Position numbers and translations under genes: made by a program. A stretch of DNA of 64,000 bases from Chamaecrista fasciculata (lineage: Eukaryota; Streptophyta; Magnoliopsida; Fabales; Fabaceae). Shown one piece after another: positions 58,836 through 64,000 of the stretch (position 1 is the first letter of the stretch; every line of letters begins with the position of its first letter). The notes beneath the pieces are model-generated. The model had not been told where the DNA came from, did not search any database, and saw only the letters and a list, made by a program, of their open reading frames with translations. The stretch covers positions 215,689-279,688 of the forward strand of contig QANZ01019074.1 of the NCBI GenBank assembly GCA_003254925.1. Direction: 5' to 3'.

Positions 58836-60143
58836 TTAGAAAGACTTCTTAATGTGCTTCAAATCCAAGGATGAGTCAAGACACTCTGCTTTGCTCTTGT
58901 AAGCATTCAACAATTTCAGCAACTCAGTGACCTTCTCCCTCGTTCTTTCTACACAACCCAGCTGCAACAAAACCAATAGCTTCTGAAAAGCTCCCACTTG
59001 AACTGCTTCAATCAGAACATCTTCATCTTCCCTATCACACAATTTCCAGAGAATGGAAACTGCAAATTCAGTTGCCAACTCTGATACTCTCAGAATCTTC
59101 TTGACTACAAGAGGCAATGTCAGAGCATTTTCCATGGCAATTTCCTTTCCTCCTTGATAGTCACACATACAATCCAATACCCCCAAGGCCTTTTCGCATA
59201 TGCTTCTGTCTGAATCCACAATGGCCTCCAGCAACAAAGAAACCAACCCTAATTCAACGAATTTTTGTGTGATTAGCGCTTTGTTCTCTGATGAGGAAAC
59301 CAAGTGGAAAATCTTTGTTAAGCTTGCTTTGGTAGAATTAGAACCTATGGGCTCTTTAATCAGCTTTACCAAAGCTTCAGGTACACCTTCAGTTTTAGCC
59401 AGAGCTCTCACAGGCATTTCCTTGAGCACCATGGCTGCATTCTGCCTTGAAGAGAGATCTTGACCATTCAGGAACCGAATCAAGCATTTCAGAGACGATT
59501 CAGACCCTAATTTTGCTATTGCTCCCTCTTCTTGTACCAAAACCATCATCCATGGCAAAACCCCCAAAATCTCCTCCAAAACCCCCAAATTTTCCTCAAT
59601 CGACAATTTCGAGAAAGAATCGAAGGCAGAGGCCAAAACAGCACAAGCTCCATTCTCCACTATACACCTCTTGTTTCTCTCGCTCTCTCTCCCCCAAACC
59701 CTAATCTTACCGACCGATTCTCGGCACCTTCTCTCATCGCCGTTACGAGTCGCGGCGGTGATCCTCGAGCACACCTCGTCGACCTCGAACGGCGCCACCG
59801 GGATCCTCGGCGTCGGAATCCTCTCGATTCCGTACGATCGGTGTTCGACGCACCAATCCTGAATCATTCGCCGAATGGCGTGATTCGGAACCACGTTAGT
59901 GCTCGTAAGAACCTGATTCGTCACCGGACAAGTGACGTTGCCGGCTTCGATCCACCGCTCGATGCTCTCCCGGTCGTAGGTGATTCCGGTGGAAAGAGTC
60001 ACCGGATCTTTCATCAGCTCGAGACTCACCGGACACCGGAAATGCGCCGGAATCACCGGCTCTAGGTCTAAATCACCGCCGGGAAGGCCTTTCCCCTTGT
60101 GGCCTCGTCGGAAAACTCTCCTTAGGGTTCCGGTCAAAACCAT
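58836..60143 (-). CDS. PUB21: U-box E3 ubiquitin ligase, PUB21 type
   Basis: A 435-residue intronless plant U-box protein, matching the PUB20/21 group in length and order of parts. The U-box spans about residues 31-105: IPAHFRCPVSLELMKDPVTL, then GITYDRESIERWIEAGN and CPVTNQVLTSTNVVPNHAIR. It recruits E2 enzymes. From about 130 to 420 are armadillo-type helical repeats (for example LIRFLNGQDLSSRQNAAMVL and FAVSILWKLCDRED) for substrate binding. Members of this group act in stress and immune signalling; the target here is unknown. A TATA box (minus strand TATAAATA, 60284-60291) lies about 140 nt upstream of the ATG. No damage was seen. The symbol is by similarity and could also be a close paralogue. 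Confidence 0.93.
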   Translation of the reverse strand: MVLTGTLRRVFRRGHKGKGLPGGDLDLEPVIPAHFRCPVSLELMKDPVTLSTGITYDRESIERWIEAGNVTCPVTNQVLTSTNVVPNHAIRRMIQDWCVEHRSYGIERIPTPRIPVAPFEVDEVCSRITAATRNGDERRCRESVGKIRVWGRESERNKRCIVENGACAVLASAFDSFSKLSIEENLGVLEEILGVLPWMMVLVQEEGAIAKLGSESSLKCLIRFLNGQDLSSRQNAAMVLKEMPVRALAKTEGVPEALVKLIKEPIGSNSTKASLTKIFHLVSSSENKALITQKFVELGLVSLLLEAIVDSDRSICEKALGVLDCMCDYQGGKEIAMENALTLPLVVKKILRVSELATEFAVSILWKLCDREDEDVLIEAVQVGAFQKLLVLLQLGCVERTREKVTELLKLLNAYKSKAECLDSSLDLKHIKKSF

Positions 60144-60283
60144 GGTTGCGCTGAAAACTCTGAATATGTGAATCAGTGAATCTCTTAGTTCGTTTCTGTG
60201 TAGAGATGAGATTATTGAATATTGATTATTGAAGATGGTTGAATGTGAATGAAATGTGTGATACGAATTGTGAGGGTTTTGGA

Positions 60284-60291
60284 TATTTATA
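60284..60291 (-). promoter_or_regulatory. TATA box of the PUB21-type gene
   Basis: TATAAATA on the minus strand, 141 nt upstream of the ATG, giving a leader of roughly 110 nt. Confidence 0.55.
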
Positions 60292-61002
60292 GGTGGAAGA
60301 TGACTGTGTTGAATATGAATACGCGGGTCAAAGTTAAGATTAATAATATTAATGGAAATAATAATCGTAATTATAATGAATTAGTTATTATTAAAATTAG
60401 AGATTAAAGGGGAAAGAAGAGAAGCGTTCAAACTTCAACGTCGAAGAAGGTTTTATGAAATATTGAAATAGTATATTTAATATTATGATATATTGATATG
60501 TAGGTAAGGTAGGGAAGAGGAATGCATGTTTTGAATGTTTGACCATTGAATGTTTCAAACATTAAAGAGAGATAGAAATAGAAACAAAATCAAACCAAAT
60601 AATCTTTTGGTAAGATCTCCTCGCACACGGTTAATAACTTAATTAACAAGTATATAATGTGTTCCTAAAAAAAATTAACTATATTACATTTTTTTTTTTT
60701 CTTCAACTCATTTTTTTATGATAAAAAAGTTTAGGTGGGTTGAGTTCTAAAAGCTTACTAAAGCTGGAGAATGCCTTCAGTCTCTAATAACGCTTATAAA
60801 AGTATTTACATATTATTTTCTAACAAAACTTTTACATTGATAATAGAAATCGAACTCACGACCTTATGACCTATGGTTATGAATCAACTCCTTATCAATC
60901 GGTCAACTTTTGTTGGCTCATATTTTTTTTGGGTAGACTTGTTGGCTCATATTTGCTTATATTTTGAACTAAAAACATAGTTGTGTAATTTTTTAAAAAA
61001 AG

Positions 61003-61052
<50 letters not shown>
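61003..61052. repeat. A homopolymer of about 50 bases
   Basis: Nearly uninterrupted A run directly before a hAT-like element start. Such runs are prone to assembly error. Confidence 0.85.
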
Positions 61053-61054
<2 letters not shown>

Positions 61055-61066
61055 AATCACTCCCTA

Positions 61067-61832
61067 GCATTAGGGGTGGCAAATGGTTGGGTTGAATTGG
61101 TTTTGGGTTGGGTTATAAATGGGTCATTGACCCATTTATATTTTCTAAATGGGTCATGGGTGGGTCATGACCCATAAAATTAAGGGTTGACCCAACCCAA
61201 CCATGAACCCATTTTAAAATATTTATATTATTTAATTTATAAACTAATTAATTAGAATAATTTTTAAATTATTCAAATTTAGGACTAAATAGTATTTTTA
61301 TTCAGATTTAGGACTGATTTATAGTTTCCACCTTTTCATATTTTTAAAAATTACATTTTGACCCCAATTTTTTTAAAAAAATTTCACTTTAGTCCTTAAA
61401 TATCATGATCTAGGGACTTTTTTATAAATTTTGAAAATATTTAGGGGCATTATGTAATTTTTGCAAAAATTTGCAAAATTCATCATCCTTCCACTTAACT
61501 CACAGTTTGGTGGGACTAAAATGCATTTTTTTTCAAATTTAGGACTAATCTGTAATTTTATCCTTTTTCCAATATTTTTCAAAATTACAATTTTGGTCCA
61601 AATTTTTTTTTTATAATTTTCATTTTAGTCTTCAAATATTATGGTTTAGGGACGTTTTTGTAAATTTTGAAATTTTTTGGGGGGCATTTTGTAATTTTTT
61701 GCAAAAATTTATGAAATTGCATATTTACACCTTTCATGAAACTACATAGTTTTTATACAAATTTGGGTTGGGTTGGGTAACCCATGGGTTTTACCCAACC
61801 CAACCCAAATTTTAATGGGTCAATTTTGAACC
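61067..61832. mobile_element. hAT-like element, right end lost at an assembly gap
   Basis: It starts TAGGGGTGGCAAATGG, the usual end of plant hAT-like elements. GGGTTGGGTT-rich sequence on the left is mirrored by AACCCAACCC-rich sequence on the right (61765-61832). Two tandem internal units (about 61290-61500 and 61510-61730) carry CATTTTAGTC/CACTTTAGTC and TTTAGGGAC blocks. The expected right terminus is missing; the sequence runs into the N at 61833. Confidence 0.55.
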
Positions 61833-61833
61833 N
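61833..61833. other. Assembly N
   Basis: The only ambiguous base in the window. It falls exactly at the right edge of a repeat, so it probably marks a gap or collapsed repeat rather than one unknown base. Confidence 0.7.
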
Positions 61834-62887
61834 GAATTAATGAAGATATTAATGTGAGTAAAATTGACGTGAAAGTTAATATTATTTTAAAGTTATATTT
61901 AGGACACTTATTCTTTAGGAAAATATTTTAAGAAATTATGTAATTATATATGTTACTAAACTAGTTGAGGTTGTATCAAAATTAATAAACAATGAATAAA
62001 GTAAATATTAATATAATCGTAAATATCAAAAAGTTATATATGTTACTGTACAGCATTTTGATTTTTGAATATCTTTGCAAATATTATTGTAAATCCTGTT
62101 GCAAAAAAAGTACAATAAGTTATATCAATAGTGTATGACTGTTCATAGTACTTCTTAAAAGTCAAAAATATATATATATATATATAAAATAATGTGGCTA
62201 TTTCAAATTAAGGGTCCTTCAAATATGTGCTCTAAGAGCACATGTTAAGATTTATTCTGATTAGTTAAGTGAGTTTTTAAATATTAAAAATTATCTTTTA
62301 AATAAATTTTCGTAAATTTCAAGACATGAGATGCTCTGTTAATTAATTAGAAGAAACCTTAAAATGTACTCTAAGACATATATTAGATAAATCATTTCAA
62401 ATTATAATGTTGTTAAACAGACATTAATGTTGGAAGTCAATGATACAGCAGTAATGTCAATAAATGAAATATAAATAATAGGTGCAGAAAATTGTATTAT
62501 TAATCAATCAACAGACTGGCAAATTTGTAAGTCTCTTTTACTATAATAAATAAACAAATTAAATAAGCTGTTACGTACGGATTCCATTCTTACATGTAAG
62601 TCCATGTTCGTGTTCAAATTGTAACTACCATACAACACACGTGTTTTGAGCTTTGACCTTTTAAACTACGAACACTTTAGAGGGAAAATCTGCTAAATTT
62701 GAACATCTATATTATTGATTTATTTCATAAATGCCCATACTTTTGAATGCTAATTTTCAATTGACCGACTAGCTCTTTTTTAATAATAAAAAAAGAGTTT
62801 CTAACTTTCCATGCTATTTTGTCATTTGTTCAAAGGAAATTCATTCGTGCACAAGTTTTTAGAATGTTTCAACAAATTTTTTTGGAA

Positions 62888-63009
62888 AGATTTGCTCAAG
62901 TACCACAATTCCTTATGGTTGGTCGAAAATTTTCATTCATTTTTAAATAGATTTGCTCAAGTACCACAATTCCTTATGGTTGGTGGAAAATTTTCATTCA
63001 TTTTTAAAT
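62888..63009. repeat. 61-bp tandem duplication
   Basis: Two copies of a 61-bp unit starting AGATTTGCTCAAGTACCACA at 62888 and 62949 differ at one base (GGTCG versus GGTGG). No coding meaning was found. Confidence 0.9.
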
Positions 63010-63301
63010 ACTTTTTAATAAATTAAAAGTGTGATATCATGTCTCACACTCATAAGTTGTTTTTTTTATATATATTTTGTGAATTTTTGTATACGCTGCT
63101 TATTTAACAATTGAATTAAGAAAGTGTATTTTTATTTCAACCATAATCTTTCATTCGCTATGTTTTTACTTAATGTGGGATTTCTATATATATACACGAT
63201 AAATATAATTTTTTATTTCATGTTTTTAGTTAACTATTGATTTTAAAATTTTAATAGAACTTTACTTGTATACTTATTTATAAGATTTATGGATGACAAA
63301 T

Positions 63302-63480
63302 AGAGGTGTTTGCGGGCTGGGTTGGGTTGGGTTTAGGACGGGTTGGTTTGGGTTGAAACTTTTTAGGGGCGGGCTCGTTTGGGTTGGGTTTTGAAAAAAA
63401 ATATTTCAGTCCAAACCAAATCAAACCAAACAACGACGGGTTGAGTTAGACAGGTTGGCAGGCTAGCCCATTCCAATTTG
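63302..63480. mobile_element. hAT-like remnant with GGGTTGGG tracts
   Basis: It starts TAGAGGTGTTTGCGGGCTGG, similar to hAT-type ends, followed by GGGTTGGG and AAACCAAAT stretches in inverted sense. No matching right end was found. Confidence 0.4.
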
Positions 63481-63785
63481 CAAACATTTTTTTAAAAAAA
63501 ATATATACTTGACTCTACAATTTTTTTTAAACTTTTACTTCTTTTGTATTGAATTTTGATGAAAAATATTTCTTATTATTATAAGCTAATAATAATATAA
63601 TATGATTAAAGGTCATATATACTCATCTAAATAAAGTGAAGTTAGTAATAGAGAAAGATAGAAACACTCACGGCTCCAGTAGAATTTAGCAAGTAAAATT
63701 GTAAAAATCTTAATTATACTCTTCTCGATAAAAAATAAAATTGATAAAAATTAAAGAGATTAATTGAATGATTGAAAAAAAAAAT

Positions 63786-64000
63786 TGGCAAAACACCATT
63801 TCATGCCCCTAACGTTTGCAGTGATTTTCAGTTATGCCCCTAACGTTTCATTTTGTTCAGGCATGCCCTCAATGTGCAACCAACGTTTCAATTATGCCCT
63901 CAATTTTGACTCAATGCACATGTGGCAATTTTTTTTGCTTATGTGTCATTTTTTTTGTTTGACTTGATTACGTGGCATCATGACTGGGCATTCTTATTTT
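63786..64000. mobile_element. Foldback MITE, 'GCCCCTAACGTTT' family, copy 2 (cut by window end)
   Basis: The left end GGCAAAACACCATTTCATGC, then CCCTAACGTTT repeated twice with TTTCAGTTATGCCCCTAACG between. This matches both arms of the 15059-15697 element. The right half lies outside the window. Confidence 0.75.

Larger units (their letters stand above)
60300..64000. other. Gene-free, repeat-rich end of the window
   Basis: No coding region is supported over 3.7 kb. It contains a long A homopolymer, hAT-like remnants, a 61-bp tandem duplication and the start of a second GCCCCTAACGTTT-family foldback element. Confidence 0.6.

Noticed and set aside
59532..60065. 177-codon frame antisense to the U-box gene
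   Set aside because: It lies wholly opposite the U-box coding region and has no family resemblance.

Overview
The window is nuclear DNA from a flowering plant, most likely a eudicot. The evidence is AT-rich intergenic DNA, genes split by many GT-AG introns, and plant-specific proteins: a SYP12-clade syntaxin, a SKOR-type Shaker K+ channel with ankyrin and KHA domains, and a plant U-box/armadillo protein. A tRNA-derived SINE and many foldback MITEs with 9-10 bp target duplications also fit. I cannot name the species. A single N at 61833 shows this is a draft assembly.

Eight protein-coding genes are well supported, with reading frames that stay in phase across every splice junction I checked. 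In order they are: nicastrin (-, 904-10717, 16 exons); SYP12-type syntaxin (+, 12291-14151, 2 exons); TcdA/ThiF-like tRNA t6A dehydratase (-, 16163-22974, 11 exons); ZNF830-like zinc-finger protein (+, 24621-28804, 7 exons); SKOR/GORK outward-rectifying K+ channel (-, 34634-46505, 13 exons); At1g29790-type methyltransferase-like protein (-, 48018-49172, intronless); NMD3 (+, 53291-54829, intronless CDS with a leader intron); and PUB21-type U-box E3 ligase (-, 58836-60143, intronless). A ninth, small gene candidate (33594-33833) could encode a secreted peptide precursor. These are unrelated housekeeping, transport and signalling genes; they share no pathway and form no operon.

The rest is dominated by foldback (hairpin) elements. 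I recognise at least five terminal-repeat families, several with exact 9-10 bp duplications as expected of Mutator-like (MULE) MITEs. There is also a Harbinger-like MITE nested in a hAT-like element, a solo LTR with a 5-bp duplication, and an Au-like SINE with an 18-bp duplication. The most unusual structures are: a 1.5-kb almost perfect hairpin inside the last SKOR intron; a 2.0-kb mirror-image element carrying an internal ORF; an inverted copy of exon 10, complete with splice sites, inside intron 8 of the TcdA-like gene; and a triplicated SKOR leader with a short uORF that stops 2 nt before the main ATG.
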